From NCBI RefSeq assembly GCF_003253745.1, contig NZ_MZXV01000027.1, positions 289,690 to 353,689 of the forward strand: a DNA stretch of 64,000 nt, written 5' to 3'. Below the pieces are notes generated by a model. It saw only the letters and a program-made list of their open reading frames with translations, ran no database searches and had not been told where the DNA came from. Every line of letters starts with the position of its first letter. The stretch's first letter is position 1. Positions 44,965 to 54,961 of the stretch are shown here, piece by piece. Made by a program: the position numbers and the translations under genes. The DNA comes from Mesorhizobium kowhaii (GTDB lineage: Bacteria; Pseudomonadota; Alphaproteobacteria; Rhizobiales; Rhizobiaceae).

Positions 44965-46434
44965 TTACTTGTCGGTGACGATCTTGACCTTGTCGCCGGC
45001 CGAGACCGCGGCCCCCGGCGACAGCGCATTGAGCACGCGGAACAGGTCGAGCTTGCGGTCGACACCAACCATCTGGGCGGAAAGCGAACCCATCGTCTGG
45101 CCGGGCTGAACGGTGACGACGCGGATATGCAGCGGCTTCAGCGCCGCTTTTTCCTCGGCACTGAGGATACGGAACGATCCGCTCACCGAACGCGCCACCG
45201 TATCCAGCGAGGTGCTGGCCGAGGGCGCCGCGGTCAGCAGCCGGTAGACCTGGCCGCCGGCGCGGATCACCGCGATATCGAACTGCCAGCCATCGGCACC
45301 GGCATGCGCGGTCGCCGCCTCGTTGCCGTTGATCGTTTCCTGCTTGACGGTGCTGTCGTCGAGACCAGCCACCCAGCCGCTGCGGATATAGTCGGTGAGC
45401 GCGCGGTTCCTGTCGATCGAGACGCCGTCGAAGCGGATCGCCATGTCGCCGGGCCCGGTTGCTGTCACCGCGGCGGCCGAATTGTCGATGATGAAGCCCT
45501 CGGGCACCGAGAAGGACACGCCGAGTCCCGGATGCAGGAAGGTTTCGCCGCGCACATAGCCTTCTTCCGGCGTGTCGCCATAGAGCAGACCGTCTATGCC
45601 GGCGAGGAAGGAATCGCGGTCGCGGGTGCCGACGCCGGGCGCACCGAACTGGCGGGCATGGCGCTGCGCCAGATCGATGCGCTGCGGCGTGTTGGGGTGG
45701 GTGGCCAGAAAGTCGAGGCTGGCGTCGGTGGCGCCACTGATCGAGCGGAAATCGGTATAGGCCGACATCGACTGCAGGAAGCGGCCGGCGGCGAAAGGAT
45801 CGTAGCCGGCTTCGCCGATCGACTTGATGCCGATGGCGTCGGCCTCCAGCTCCTGGTTGCGCGAGAATTGCGCCAGCCTCAGCTTGCCACGGATCAGCGC
45901 CGCCTTGGCGGTCGGGCTATCGCCGAGCACATCGGAAACCACCTTGGTCGCCAGGCCTTCCTCGGCCTCCAGCTGCTGGCGCTGCAAGCCGTGATTGGCG
46001 GTGACGTGGCCCATCTCATGCGCGATGACCGCGGCAAGCTCGGCCGAATCATTGGCCAGCGCCAGCAGACCGCGCGTGATGTAGAGATAACCGCCCGGCA
46101 GCGCGAAGGCGTTGACGTTGGGCGAATTCAAAATGGTGATGCGGTAGGTCTGCGTCGGGTTGGCCGACACCACGGTCAGATTGCCGACCACCTTGGCAAC
46201 CATGCGCTCGAGCTTGGGATCGGAATATTCGCCGCCATAGGTGGCCAGGATGCGCGGATGCTGTGCCTTGGCCAGTTCGGCGAGCTTGCTGTTGGCAGCG
46301 ACGTTGTCGACCGTGATCGGCTTGTCGGAAGGCTGGAAGCCGGATTCCTGAACCTCGGGAGGCGTGAACATCTGGCAGCTCGCCAGCGCCACGGCAAAGC
46401 CGGCCAGCGCGAGAAAGCGCGCCAGCGGATTCAT
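44965..46434 (-). CDS. M48 metalloprotease lipoprotein with LysM-like tail
   Basis: 489 residues from the ATG at 46434. The lipobox is LASC with the lipid Cys near residue 20, so it should be a lipoprotein. The Ste24/BepA-type zinc protease domain contains the HEMGH motif (about 150) and the third ligand region NQELEADAIG. A TPR-poor C-terminal half ends in a LysM-like segment (RVVTVQPGQTMGSLSAQMVG). Members degrade misassembled outer-membrane proteins. In many rhizobia this gene is stress-linked, and here it sits convergent to rpoH2, ending 41 bases from it. Confidence 0.9.
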   Translation of the reverse strand: MNPLARFLALAGFAVALASCQMFTPPEVQESGFQPSDKPITVDNVAANSKLAELAKAQHPRILATYGGEYSDPKLERMVAKVVGNLTVVSANPTQTYRITILNSPNVNAFALPGGYLYITRGLLALANDSAELAAVIAHEMGHVTANHGLQRQQLEAEEGLATKVVSDVLGDSPTAKAALIRGKLRLAQFSRNQELEADAIGIKSIGEAGYDPFAAGRFLQSMSAYTDFRSISGATDASLDFLATHPNTPQRIDLAQRHARQFGAPGVGTRDRDSFLAGIDGLLYGDTPEEGYVRGETFLHPGLGVSFSVPEGFIIDNSAAAVTATGPGDMAIRFDGVSIDRNRALTDYIRSGWVAGLDDSTVKQETINGNEAATAHAGADGWQFDIAVIRAGGQVYRLLTAAPSASTSLDTVARSVSGSFRILSAEEKAALKPLHIRVVTVQPGQTMGSLSAQMVGVDRKLDLFRVLNALSPGAAVSAGDKVKIVTDK

Positions 46435-46543
46435 TCGTAGCCTGTCAACGCCGATCGCCAGAACGGCTTCCTTTCGGGTCCCGGCACATGACCACGAAAA
46501 TCGGGGGCGATCTTCGGAACGTGTCATGCGCTATCTCAAACTG

Positions 46544-46591
46544 CTGCAGCATCCGGCGCGCGCCCCTCGGGGCGGGCGGCGGATGCTGCAG
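46544..46591. terminator. Very long hairpin downstream of thiQ
   Basis: Two 23-base arms (46544-46566 and 46569-46591) are complementary with only two mismatches and a 2-base loop. Left arm begins CTGCAGCATCCGGCGCG. It lies about 100 bases after the thiQ stop and upstream of the M48 gene. It could end the thi transcript or be processed; no U-tract is seen. Confidence 0.55.
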
Positions 46592-46692
46592 GCAAATCAC
46601 GGCCTGTTGCCGGACCAGTAGGGGGACCTAGCCACACTCCTCCAGTCATGGCAAGCAAGCGCCACATCGCCTGGAGCCGGTTTGACCGTAAA

Positions 46693-47475
46693 TTATGTCC
46701 GCTTCCGGGCAACATCTCGTGATACGGCATCCCCGGCACCTGCGCCGATATAGCGCCGGAACGCTTCCGGACCAGCCCCGGTGAAGAAATCATCCGCCTT
46801 GCCGGTTGCCGCGACCAATCCATTGTCCAGAAACACCATGTGCCCGCCGATGCGGCGGGCATCCTCCGGCTGGTGGGTGACGAACAGCACCGTCATGCCG
46901 CGTTCGGCGTGCACTGCGGCGACCAGATCCAGCATGTCGTCGCGCAGCGCCGGGCCGAGCGAGGCGAAGGGTTCGTCGAGCAGGAGCACCGGCCGGTCGC
47001 GCACCAGGACGCGGGCCAGGGCGACGCGCTGGCGTTCACCGCCGGAGAGTTCACGCGGCAGGCGCTTTTCCTTGCCGGCAAGGCCGGTGCGTTCGAGCGC
47101 CCCGGCGATCGCGGCACGATCCGCCTCGGTCAGCAGCAAGGATGGCGAGCGGCCGAGCCCGACATTCTGCTCGACGGAGAGGTGGGCAAAGAGATTGTTC
47201 TCCTGGAACACCATCGACACCGGCCGCGCTGACGGCGGCGCGGCGTTGACATCGGCCCCGCCGATTAGCACGCGGCCCGACTGCGGTACCTCGAAGCCGG
47301 CCACCAGGTTGAGCAGCGTCGACTTGCCAGAACCGCTCGGCCCCATGATGGCTGTGATTTTCGCCGCGGCGAAATCGACGTCAAAGACGAGCGGCGCCTC
47401 GCCATAGCTGAACGACACCTGGTCCAGCCGCACCGAAGCGCCCTTTTCAGACCTGCTGGCCGCCCCGTCAGGCAT
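46693..47475 (-). CDS. thiQ: Thiamine ABC transporter ATPase
   Basis: 260 residues. Walker [10 protein letters not shown], signature [15 protein letters not shown] and Walker [14 protein letters not shown] are complete. It overlaps the end of thiP by eight bases. It powers uptake of thiamine and its phosphates. Identity as ThiQ rests on the operon with thiB and thiP and the TPP riboswitch in front. Confidence 0.93.
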   Translation of the reverse strand: MPDGAASRSEKGASVRLDQVSFSYGEAPLVFDVDFAAAKITAIMGPSGSGKSTLLNLVAGFEVPQSGRVLIGGADVNAAPPSARPVSMVFQENNLFAHLSVEQNVGLGRSPSLLLTEADRAAIAGALERTGLAGKEKRLPRELSGGERQRVALARVLVRDRPVLLLDEPFASLGPALRDDMLDLVAAVHAERGMTVLFVTHQPEDARRIGGHMVFLDNGLVAATGKADDFFTGAGPEAFRRYIGAGAGDAVSRDVARKRT

Positions 47476-49126
47476 CCCGGTTCTTCTCCCTTCCCAGCCA
47501 GTGTGCGGCTACGATCAATGCGAGGCAGACGAGGCCAAGCAGCAGCGCCAGGCCGGCGGCGTCCTGCGTGCGGTAGCTGCCCATGCGCGCCAACAGAAGG
47601 TAGGGCAAGGTCTGCACGGAATCACTGCCGAACAGCGCGATGACGCCAAGATCGCCAAGCGACAGCGCCATGGCGAAAGCAAAGGCGGTGGCAAGCGGCC
47701 GCCGCAGCGACGGCCAGTCGACCAGCATCAAACGATTCCAGCCCGCAATGCCGAGCTGCGCACAAAGCCGTTCGTGACGCTCGCTCGCCGCATCATAGGC
47801 GGGACGGACAGCGCGCAGCGCGAACGGCATCGCCATCACCGCGTTGACGGCGACGACCATGACCGGGGCGATGGCAAAGACATCGCCGACATGGCGCAGC
47901 AACAGGAACCAGCCGGCGCCGACGACGATCGGCGGCACGACGAGGACGAAACCGGCGCCGGTATCAGCGGCGTGTTCCAGCATTGCCTTTGCGCCTGAGC
48001 GGTGGTTCAGCGCCAGCGCCCGGCGTGCCATGGTCAGCGCCAGCGACAGCGTCACGGAAAGCAGTGCTGACAGGAAGGCCAGCACCGCGCTGGTCAGCGT
48101 CGCCTGCCGCACGGCGACCTCGCCGGCAAGCCGGCCGAGATCGGCGCCAAGCCCGGCCATCACCGTGGCCGCCATCGGTCCGACAACGAACAGCAGCGCG
48201 AGCACGATGAGCACGACGTTCAGCAAGGTCTCGGTCCCATTGACGGAGAGGTAGCGGCGCGGCGCAACCGGCAGGTTGGTGTCGCCGACCACATTGGCGC
48301 CAAGCCGCGTCAGCGCCAGCACGACGACAAACGTCAAGGCGATCTGCAGCAATGTCAGGGTGACTGCCCGGGCAGGATCGAAATCGAAGCGCAGCGCCTG
48401 GTATATGCCGACCTCCAGCGTCGTCGCGGCTGGCCCGCCGCCGAGCGTCAGCACGATCGTGAACGAGGTGATGCAGAGCATGAAGACAAGCCCGGCAACA
48501 CCCGGCAAGGCCGCACGCAGCGTAGGCCATTCGATCAGCCGGAACGCCGGCCGCGCGCCCATGCCGAGTTGGCTCGACAGCCGCCATTGGTCGGCGGGAA
48601 TGGTCTGCAGCGCTTCGAGAAAGAGCCTTGTCGCCAACGGCAGGTTGAAGAAGACATGTGCGACGAGAATGCCGGGCAGGCCATAGATGCCCGGCCAGCT
48701 TCCACCGCCAATCCCCGTGAACACGCCGGCGAAATAGCCGGCGCGGCCATAAAGCGCCAGAATGCCGAGTGCCGCGACGATGGCCGGCAGCGCCAGCGGT
48801 ACGGCGAACAGCTGCAGGATGAAGGCGCGGCCAAGGAAGCGTGGATGCCGTGACAGCGCGCGCGCCACGAACAGCGCCGGCCCGACCGAAAGCAGCGTCG
48901 AGAGCGCCGCTTGCCAGAGCGTGAAGCGAACGACGCGAAGCAGATAAGGATCGAAGGCCGCCCAGGCGCCGGAGAAGTCGTGAGCGCCTTCGAAAAGCAG
49001 TCCAGCAAACGCGCCGCCGATCAACAGCGAGATTGCGGCGAGCGCGATGACGCCGGCTGTGATGCGAGGGTCAGAGGATGCGCGCCGGGGTGGGGGTGAG
49101 GACGTCTTCAAGGTTGCAGCCCCCAC
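47468..49126 (-). CDS. thiP: Thiamine ABC transporter permease
   Basis: Up to 552 residues with about twelve membrane helices in two homologous halves, each with a binding-protein-dependent transport loop; this fused permease is typical for ThiP. The start is unclear. The GTG at 49126 lies inside a dispersed repeat, and the first 20 residues (Pro/Ser/Arg-rich) look non-native, so the repeat seems to have supplied the start region. A TTG at about 49111 is an alternative. The gene follows thiB after 55 bases that are mostly the repeat. Confidence 0.9.
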   Translation of the reverse strand: MGAATLKTSSPPPRRASSDPRITAGVIALAAISLLIGGAFAGLLFEGAHDFSGAWAAFDPYLLRVVRFTLWQAALSTLLSVGPALFVARALSRHPRFLGRAFILQLFAVPLALPAIVAALGILALYGRAGYFAGVFTGIGGGSWPGIYGLPGILVAHVFFNLPLATRLFLEALQTIPADQWRLSSQLGMGARPAFRLIEWPTLRAALPGVAGLVFMLCITSFTIVLTLGGGPAATTLEVGIYQALRFDFDPARAVTLTLLQIALTFVVVLALTRLGANVVGDTNLPVAPRRYLSVNGTETLLNVVLIVLALLFVVGPMAATVMAGLGADLGRLAGEVAVRQATLTSAVLAFLSALLSVTLSLALTMARRALALNHRSGAKAMLEHAADTGAGFVLVVPPIVVGAGWFLLLRHVGDVFAIAPVMVVAVNAVMAMPFALRAVRPAYDAASERHERLCAQLGIAGWNRLMLVDWPSLRRPLATAFAFAMALSLGDLGVIALFGSDSVQTLPYLLLARMGSYRTQDAAGLALLLGLVCLALIVAAHWLGREKNRDA

Positions 49127-49170
49127 CCCGCTCCGCTACGCGGATCGACCCTCCCCACAAGGGGGAGGGT
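49118..49170. repeat. Dispersed repeat, family D copy 1
   Basis: CCCCCACCCCGCTCCGCTAC, GGATCGACCCTCCCC and AAGGGGGAGGG form the element; CCCTCCCC/GGGGGAGGG is its hairpin. A related copy is at 59158-59215 in the serA-serC spacer. It lies between thiB and thiP and overlaps the apparent start of thiP. Such C-rich hairpins are abundant in Mesorhizobium genomes (general knowledge). Confidence 0.65.
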
Positions 49171-49181
49171 GAAACGCGCTC

Positions 49182-50180
49182 TCATTTGCTCATTACCGCC
49201 AGCCATTCATCCACCCAGGCCTTGCGGTTGGCGGCAACCTCTTCGGGGCGGAACAGCAAGGTCTTGGTCGGCTTGACCAGTTTGTCGAAGGCCGGATTGA
49301 GCGGCTTGTCGGTCTTGCCGGCCGGGAACATCCAGTTGGTCTCGGGAATTGCGTCCTGGAATTTCGGTCCGGTCATGAAGGCCAGGAACTTTTCCGCCAG
49401 CGGATTCTTGGCCCCTGTCGTGGTGATGCCGGCGACCTCGATCTGCAGATATTCGCCCTCTTCGAACGACGCTGCCTGGTAGCGCTCGGTGTTCTCGGCG
49501 ACCATGTGATAGGCCGGCGAGGTGGTGTAGGACAGCACCATCGGCGCCTCGCCCTTGGTGAACAGGCCGTAGGCCTCGCTCCAGCCCGGCGTCACGGTCA
49601 GCACCTTCGCCTTGAGCTTCGCCCAGGCCTCCGGCGCCTTGTCGCCATAGACCGACTTGACCCACAACAGCAGGCCGAGGCCCGGTGTCGAGGTGCGCGG
49701 ATCCTGAATGACGATCTTGTCGTCGGCGCTGCCTTCGACCAGCTCCTTCAGGCTCTTCGGCGGGCTCTTCAGCTTCTCGGTGTCGTAGACGACAGCGAAA
49801 TAGCCGTAGTCAAAAGGAACGAAAGTATCGTCGTTCCAGCCGCCCGGTACATTGACATCGGACACTGCGCCATGCGGCGCAAACAGGCCTGTGGCCTTGG
49901 CATCGGCGGTCAGATTGGTGTCGAGGCCGAGCACGATGTCGGCCTTCGTCGATGCCCCCTCCAGCTTGACGCGGTTGAGCAACGCGACGCCATCGGCGAC
50001 CGAGACGAACTCGACATCGCAGCCGCATTCGGCCTCGAATTCCTTCTTCACTACGGGACCCGGACCCCAGTCGGCGGTGAAGCTCTCATAGGTGTAGACG
50101 GTGAGCTTGTCCTTGGCCAAGGCCGGCCCGGACAGGACCACAGCCATCGCAGAGACAAGAGAGTATAAAAGCGTGCGCAT
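49182..50180 (-). CDS. thiB: Thiamine-binding periplasmic protein
   Basis: 332 residues from the ATG at 50180, with GGAGGCG just upstream; longer in-frame codons run through the riboswitch and are not translated. The signal peptide ends GPALA (about 22). The mature start [20 protein letters not shown] and the [28 protein letters not shown] and WMFPAGK segments match ThiB. It captures thiamine, TMP and TPP for ThiPQ. First gene of the riboswitch-controlled thiBPQ operon. Confidence 0.95.
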   Translation of the reverse strand: MRTLLYSLVSAMAVVLSGPALAKDKLTVYTYESFTADWGPGPVVKKEFEAECGCDVEFVSVADGVALLNRVKLEGASTKADIVLGLDTNLTADAKATGLFAPHGAVSDVNVPGGWNDDTFVPFDYGYFAVVYDTEKLKSPPKSLKELVEGSADDKIVIQDPRTSTPGLGLLLWVKSVYGDKAPEAWAKLKAKVLTVTPGWSEAYGLFTKGEAPMVLSYTTSPAYHMVAENTERYQAASFEEGEYLQIEVAGITTTGAKNPLAEKFLAFMTGPKFQDAIPETNWMFPAGKTDKPLNPAFDKLVKPTKTLLFRPEEVAANRKAWVDEWLAVMSK

Positions 50181-50234
50181 CGGCGCCTCCTTCGTTCGAA
50201 TTGAAAGGAATTGAGGCGTCGGACTGTCCGAAAC

Positions 50235-50331
50235 GTCTAATCCCTCCGCCGGTACAAACCGGATCAGGTTCAGCGGGTTGGCGAGTTTGCCTCTCAGCCG
50301 GTCCGCGAAGATCGCGTCCGGCACCCCGTTA
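50235..50331 (-). promoter_or_regulatory. TPP riboswitch (THI box)
   Basis: On the minus strand the conserved parts read in order: ACGGGGTGCC, GGCTGAGAGG, ACCCGCTGAACCTGATC and GGTTTGTACCGGCGGAGGGA. These are the pyrophosphate- and pyrimidine-sensing helices of the TPP riboswitch. It lies 55 bases upstream of the thiB start, so thiamine pyrophosphate should shut off thiBPQ. Confidence 0.97.
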
Positions 50332-50426
50332 GAGCGTTTCGACACATAGGCCCGGCCGATCAACCGCGCAAGTGGCAGTTTGCCGGCCTTCCGTTTCCCG
50401 TGCCGGGCTGGTAAGGGCCACACGAT

Positions 50427-51071
50427 ATGAGCACATTCACCATCTTGCTTGGCGGCGATCTCATCCGCACGCCACGGCTCGACCGGCAGGTCGAAGGCTC
50501 CCGCGTCATCGCCGCCGACGCCGGCATCGGCCATGCGCGCATGCTGGGCCTTGTCCCGGAACTGTGGGTGGGTGATTTCGATTCGGTGCCGGCCAACCTG
50601 CCGGATGATCTCGCCGCCGTGCCTCGCCGGACCTTCCCGGCGGAGAAGGACAAGACCGATGGCGAACTGGCCATCGCCGCCGCGCTGGAGCGCGGCGCGA
50701 CCAGCCTGGTGCTCGCCGGCGCTTTCGGCGGCAAGCGCGCCGACCACGCTTTCCTGCATCTGGCGCTTGCCCTGCGGCTGGCCGAGGCCGGAACGAGGGT
50801 GCTTCTGAGCAGCGGCGCCCAGGAAGGCGTCCCGCTGCTGCATGGGAAAGCCGGCTTCGACTATGCCGACCGCACGCTGTTTTCGGTGCTCGGCTTTTCC
50901 GATCTTTCCGGCCTGACCGTCATCGGCGCCAAATGGCCGCTCGACCGCGTCAAGGTGGCGTTCGGCTCGTCATTGACCATCTCCAACGAGGTCAAGGGCC
51001 GCCTCGAAATCACACTCGGCCAAGGCCGCGCGCTGTTGCTCGCCCATCCTTATCCACTGCCTGAAAGCTGA
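50427..51071 (+). CDS. thiN: Thiamine pyrophosphokinase
   Basis: 214 residues with AAGGG 9 bases before the ATG. Motifs include [27 protein letters not shown] (ATP and metal Asp residues, read in two parts), [11 protein letters not shown] and [15 protein letters not shown]. It transfers pyrophosphate from ATP to thiamine, giving TPP. Divergent from thiBPQ, so uptake and activation of thiamine are encoded side by side. The ABC-F gene begins one base after its stop, which suggests cotranscription, though the two are not functionally related. Confidence 0.93.
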   Translation: MSTFTILLGGDLIRTPRLDRQVEGSRVIAADAGIGHARMLGLVPELWVGDFDSVPANLPDDLAAVPRRTFPAEKDKTDGELAIAAALERGATSLVLAGAFGGKRADHAFLHLALALRLAEAGTRVLLSSGAQEGVPLLHGKAGFDYADRTLFSVLGFSDLSGLTVIGAKWPLDRVKVAFGSSLTISNEVKGRLEITLGQGRALLLAHPYPLPES

Positions 51072-51072
51072 C

Positions 51073-52893
51073 ATGGCCCCGCCCCTTCTCAATCTCGACG
51101 GGATAAAACTGACCTTCGGTGGCACGCCGCTGCTCGATGGCGCCGCCCTGACCGCGTCTGCCGGCGACAAGATCGCGCTGGTCGGCCGCAACGGGTCCGG
51201 CAAGTCGACGCTGCTGAAGATCGCCGCCGGCCTGATCGAGGCGCAGGACGGCGAGGTGTTCCGCCAGCCTTCGGCAACCATCCGCTATTTGCCGCAGATG
51301 CCCGACATGGAGGGTTTTGCGACCGTGCGCGCCTATGTCGAGGCTGGGCTCGGGCCTGCCGACGATCCATACCGCGCCAGCTATCTCATGGAGCATCTCG
51401 GCCTGTCGGGCGAGGAGCGGCCGAACGATCTTTCCGGCGGTGAGGCAAGGCGCGCAGCACTCGCTCGCGTCATGGCGCCGGAGCCCGATATTCTGCTGCT
51501 TGATGAGCCGACCAACCATCTCGATCTCTCGGTGATCGAATGGCTGGAAGAGGAGCTCGTCCGTACCTCCTCGGCGCTCGTCGTCATCTCGCATGACCGC
51601 CGCTTCCTCGAGCGCGTATCGCGCGCCACGGTCTGGCTCGATCGCGGCCAGACCCGCAGGTTGGACAAGGGCTTTGGCCACTTCGAGGAATGGCGCGACC
51701 TCGTGCTGGAAGAAGAAGAGCGTGAGCAGCACAAGCTCGGCCGCCAGATCGTGCGCGAGGAACACTGGCTGCGCTACGGCGTGACGGCGCGGCGCAAGCG
51801 CAACATGCGCCGGCTGGGCGAACTGCAGACCATGCGCCAGCGCTTCCGCGGCCATCGCGGCGCCGAAGGTTCGGCAACCATGGTGGCCAGCGACGCCGCC
51901 GAATCCGGCAAGCTGGTGATCGAGGCGAAAAACATCGAGAAGAGCTTTGACGACCTCACCGTGGTCAAGGGCTTCTCGACTCGCATCCAGCGCGGCGATC
52001 GCGTCGGCCTCGTCGGACCGAACGGCGCCGGCAAGACGACGCTGCTGAAGATGCTGACCGGCGAGATGAAGCCCGATTCCGGCTCGGTGCGGCTCGGCAC
52101 CAATCTGGAGATCGCCACGCTCGACCAGAAGCGCGAAGCGGTCGACCCGCAAGAGACGCTGGCGCAATATCTCACCGACGGGCGCGGCGAGAACCTCGTC
52201 ATCAATGGCGAGCAGCGCCATGTCGTCTCCTACATGAAGGATTTCCTGTTCAAGGCTGAGCAGGCACGCACGCCGGTGCGCGAGCTTTCAGGCGGCGAAC
52301 GGGCGCGGCTCTTGCTGGCGCGTGTGCTGGCGCGGCCGGCAAACCTTCTGGTGCTCGATGAGCCGACCAACGATCTCGACATGGAGACGCTGGAGCTGCT
52401 GCAGGAACTGGTTGCCGGCTTTGCCGGCACCGTCATCCTGGTCAGCCACGACCGCGATTTCCTCGACCGCACCGTGACCAGCATCATCGCTCCGGACGGC
52501 GGCGGCCGCTGGATCGAATATGCCGGCGGCTATTCGGACATGCTGGCACAGCGCGGCGGCACCCGGCTCGACGACCGCAAGGCCCGGGCGAAGGCCGAAG
52601 CCGGCGAGGCCCCAGCGACGACCAAAAGTGAAGCCGCTGCGCCAAAGGGGCCGGCGAAGAAACTGTCGTTCAAGCAGAAGTTCGCGCTGGAATCCCTGCC
52701 CAAGAAAATCGAGGCCGTGATGGCTTCAATCTCCAGGCTTGAGAACAACATCGCCGATCCGGCCTACTACGAGCGCGATCCGGCCTCGTTCCAGAAAACC
52801 ATCGCCGCGCTCGACAAGGAGCGCGCGACCCTGGCCGCACTCGAGGAAGAGTGGCTGGAACTGGAGATGCTGCGCGAGGAAATGGAAGGGTAA
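51073..52893 (+). CDS. ABC-F family ATPase (Uup-like)
   Basis: 606 residues. Two ATPase domains: Walker A GRNGSGKST and GPNGAGKTT, signatures LSGGEARRAAL and LSGGERARLLL, Walker B LLLDEPTNHLD and LVLDEPTNDLD. A Lys/Ala-rich linker leads into a C-terminal coiled coil typical of Uup. There are no membrane segments, so it acts on ribosomes or DNA rather than as a transporter. ABC-F proteins modulate translation or give antibiotic protection. Directly follows thiN. Confidence 0.93.
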   Translation: MAPPLLNLDGIKLTFGGTPLLDGAALTASAGDKIALVGRNGSGKSTLLKIAAGLIEAQDGEVFRQPSATIRYLPQMPDMEGFATVRAYVEAGLGPADDPYRASYLMEHLGLSGEERPNDLSGGEARRAALARVMAPEPDILLLDEPTNHLDLSVIEWLEEELVRTSSALVVISHDRRFLERVSRATVWLDRGQTRRLDKGFGHFEEWRDLVLEEEEREQHKLGRQIVREEHWLRYGVTARRKRNMRRLGELQTMRQRFRGHRGAEGSATMVASDAAESGKLVIEAKNIEKSFDDLTVVKGFSTRIQRGDRVGLVGPNGAGKTTLLKMLTGEMKPDSGSVRLGTNLEIATLDQKREAVDPQETLAQYLTDGRGENLVINGEQRHVVSYMKDFLFKAEQARTPVRELSGGERARLLLARVLARPANLLVLDEPTNDLDMETLELLQELVAGFAGTVILVSHDRDFLDRTVTSIIAPDGGGRWIEYAGGYSDMLAQRGGTRLDDRKARAKAEAGEAPATTKSEAAAPKGPAKKLSFKQKFALESLPKKIEAVMASISRLENNIADPAYYERDPASFQKTIAALDKERATLAALEEEWLELEMLREEMEG

Positions 52894-52948
52894 TGGTGTT
52901 CGCAGGCTTTTTGCATCTATGTTGGACGCATAAAGGGACGCGAACTCC

Positions 52949-53210
52949 ATGCTTCAATCGAAGCCGAAGCCTCGGCGAAAATCCGTCAGCATATTCATCA
53001 GGTCGCCGTTGATCGAAGACGCCAAAGCGTTGGGCATCGACATTTCTTGCGCCGCGGAGATGGGTATCGCGTAAGCGATCGCGGCGCAAAAGACGCGTCA
53101 ATGGCAAGAAGAGAACAAGGAAGCCATTGCAAGCTGGAACGACTATGTCGGACGCAACGGACTGCGTCGGACGCAACGGACTGCCCCTAGCCAAATATCG
53201 GCTGTTTTGA
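52949..53210 (+). pseudogene. ccdA: Broken ccdA-type antitoxin gene
   Basis: From the ATG at 52949 the reading KPRRKSVSIFIRSPLIEDA then KALGIDISCAAEMGIA matches CcdA antitoxins. An in-frame TAA at 53072-53074 interrupts it. Past the stop, the same frame continues WQEENKEAIASWNDYVGRNG, again CcdA-like. A perfect 19-bp tandem duplication (53147-53165 and 53166-53184) then shifts the frame, after which GLPLAKYRLF, the classic CcdA C-terminus, ends at TGA 53208-53210. Two independent lesions make it a pseudogene. No ccdB toxin is present nearby. Confidence 0.85.
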
Positions 53211-53234
53211 TGTCGCCTGACGAAGGCGCTCTTC

Positions 53235-54887
53235 TCAGCCCGCCGTCTTCGCCTGCCAGGCCTTGATCGCTTCGTCGAACACCTTCTCGCCGGGAATGCC
53301 CTTTTCCATGGTCAGCAGCGCCCGCCGTCCGGTCTTGTAGACGACTGGCACGTCGATCCAGTCCTGCCCGCGAAGCAAGGTCATGTTGGCGTCCTCATCG
53401 GCCTTGGTGTCGTTGAGGGCGACGAGGAAGAAACCGTCGGCGATCTTGGCCGGAATGCCGATCAGCGGGCTGCCGGCGTCCTGCTCCGAACTCTTCATCG
53501 CGACACGCAGGATGTTGTCGACACCGCCGCCTTCGAAGCCGTCGGGCGTCAGAAAGATCATCTCGATGATGTGGCTGGCCGGCAGTGTCTGGTCGGTGTT
53601 GCGGCGGATGGTCATGCGCAACTGGATGTCCTTGCCGGGAATGGTTGCCTCGGCGCGGATTGCCGGCTCCGGCGGCAGGTCGCCACCGGGCGATTCCTGC
53701 ACCAGCGACCAGACGATGCTGCCGGGCTCCGCCGAACCCTGGGCGGTGCTGGTGCGCTCCTCATAGAAGATCGCCTTCTGGCCGACCGGCAGCGCGGTTT
53801 CCGCTGGCGCGGCTGCCGGTGCCGCCGGCGCGACGCCTGCCGGTGCTGGCGGAGTGGCGGCTGCAGCCGGCGCCGCAGGTGCAGCCCCCGCGGCAGGTGG
53901 CGTCGCCGGTGCCGTGCCGGGTGGCGGCGTTGTGGCGGGTGCGGCCGCGGGCGGAGTGCCGGCAGCCGGTGCAGAAACGGCTGGCGCGTTCGTCGCCGAG
54001 GGCGGCGTGGTCAGCGCGGCGACCGATTCGCCTTCGCCGATGCCGCTCTGTCCGCCGGCCGGGCCGGGGTCGACTTCGCTACCCTGCGGCGTCAGCCGCT
54101 GGGTGAATTTCGTGGCTTCGGTTTCCGTGCCGCCGGCTGCGGGTGCTGGCGGCGTTGCGGCGGCATCTTTTGCCGGCTTGGCCGGCGCCGGCTTCACCGG
54201 TTCGGTCTTCGCGACCTTGGTGCTGCCGTCAAGTCCCAGCATCTTGCTGAAGGCGTCCTTGTTCAGCCAGATGCCATAGCCGCCACCGGCAACAACCAGC
54301 AAGGCGACGACGGCGGCGATCAAGCCGCCATAGCTGCGCTTGCGTTCGGCGGGGCGCAGGCGCTGGAAAGTGTCCGACACCGGCTCTTCGTTGCTGGAAA
54401 AGACATCGACCCCGTCGTCGGCTTCTTCACCCTCCATCCCCGGAAGGGCCGTATCGGCGTGAGCAGCAGGCGCTGGGGTCGGCTTTTGCCAGCTAGGTTC
54501 GACCTTGGCGACAGGTGGTGGCGCCGGTCGATAAGGTTCCGGCTTGGCGAGAGGCGGCGGCGGCCAGGTCGGTTCTGCCTTCGCCGGTTGCCGTGTATGG
54601 CTCGGCTGGTTCTTGTTGCGGTCGATCGAGGAAAAGATGTGTTCCAGCTCCGCAAGCGGATCGGTCTCCGGCACGCTCTTGGCATAGTCCCGCTCGACAC
54701 TTACGACAGCGTCTTCCAGGGAGCGCTTCTGTTTGGCTATGACCTCGGCAGACAGCGGCGGCGAAAACTCCGCAAGCTTCTTTTCGAGCGCGGAACGCGC
54801 GCCGTCATAGATCCGCTTGCGCGTATCGAGTCCCGGCTCGCCATGCTTGTCGAGCTGCCTTTTCAGAACAGAAACGAAATCTGCCAT
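53235..54887 (-). CDS. Conserved single-pass membrane protein with Pro/Ala-rich linker
   Basis: 550 residues. The N-terminal 80 residues are helical and cytoplasmic (LKRQLDKHGEPGLDTRKRIYDGARSALEKKL in outline). A Pro-rich stretch follows, then a transmembrane helix at about 187-207 (GGLIAAVVALLVVAGGGYGIW). Next comes a 150-residue Ala/Pro linker and a C-terminal globular domain (from about 375) with KAIFYEERTSTAQGSAEPGS and GQDWIDVPVVYKTGRRALL. Such a layout suggests a cytoplasmic anchor joined to a periplasmic domain. No known enzymatic motif. It lies next to purA, an arrangement I recall from other rhizobia. Function unknown. Confidence 0.85.
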   Translation of the reverse strand: MADFVSVLKRQLDKHGEPGLDTRKRIYDGARSALEKKLAEFSPPLSAEVIAKQKRSLEDAVVSVERDYAKSVPETDPLAELEHIFSSIDRNKNQPSHTRQPAKAEPTWPPPPLAKPEPYRPAPPPVAKVEPSWQKPTPAPAAHADTALPGMEGEEADDGVDVFSSNEEPVSDTFQRLRPAERKRSYGGLIAAVVALLVVAGGGYGIWLNKDAFSKMLGLDGSTKVAKTEPVKPAPAKPAKDAAATPPAPAAGGTETEATKFTQRLTPQGSEVDPGPAGGQSGIGEGESVAALTTPPSATNAPAVSAPAAGTPPAAAPATTPPPGTAPATPPAAGAAPAAPAAAATPPAPAGVAPAAPAAAPAETALPVGQKAIFYEERTSTAQGSAEPGSIVWSLVQESPGGDLPPEPAIRAEATIPGKDIQLRMTIRRNTDQTLPASHIIEMIFLTPDGFEGGGVDNILRVAMKSSEQDAGSPLIGIPAKIADGFFLVALNDTKADEDANMTLLRGQDWIDVPVVYKTGRRALLTMEKGIPGEKVFDEAIKAWQAKTAG

Positions 54888-54961
54888 GCTTCGGTCGACC
54901 TGTATTTTGCTCCTGGGCCGGCCCCCGCAAATCAGCCGCGATGCCCGGAAAGGCTGAGAAA

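Noticed and set aside
50181..50843. Long N-terminal extension of ThiB
   Set aside because: It would translate the TPP riboswitch and run antisense into thiN; the signal peptide at 50180 with its ribosome-binding site defines the start.
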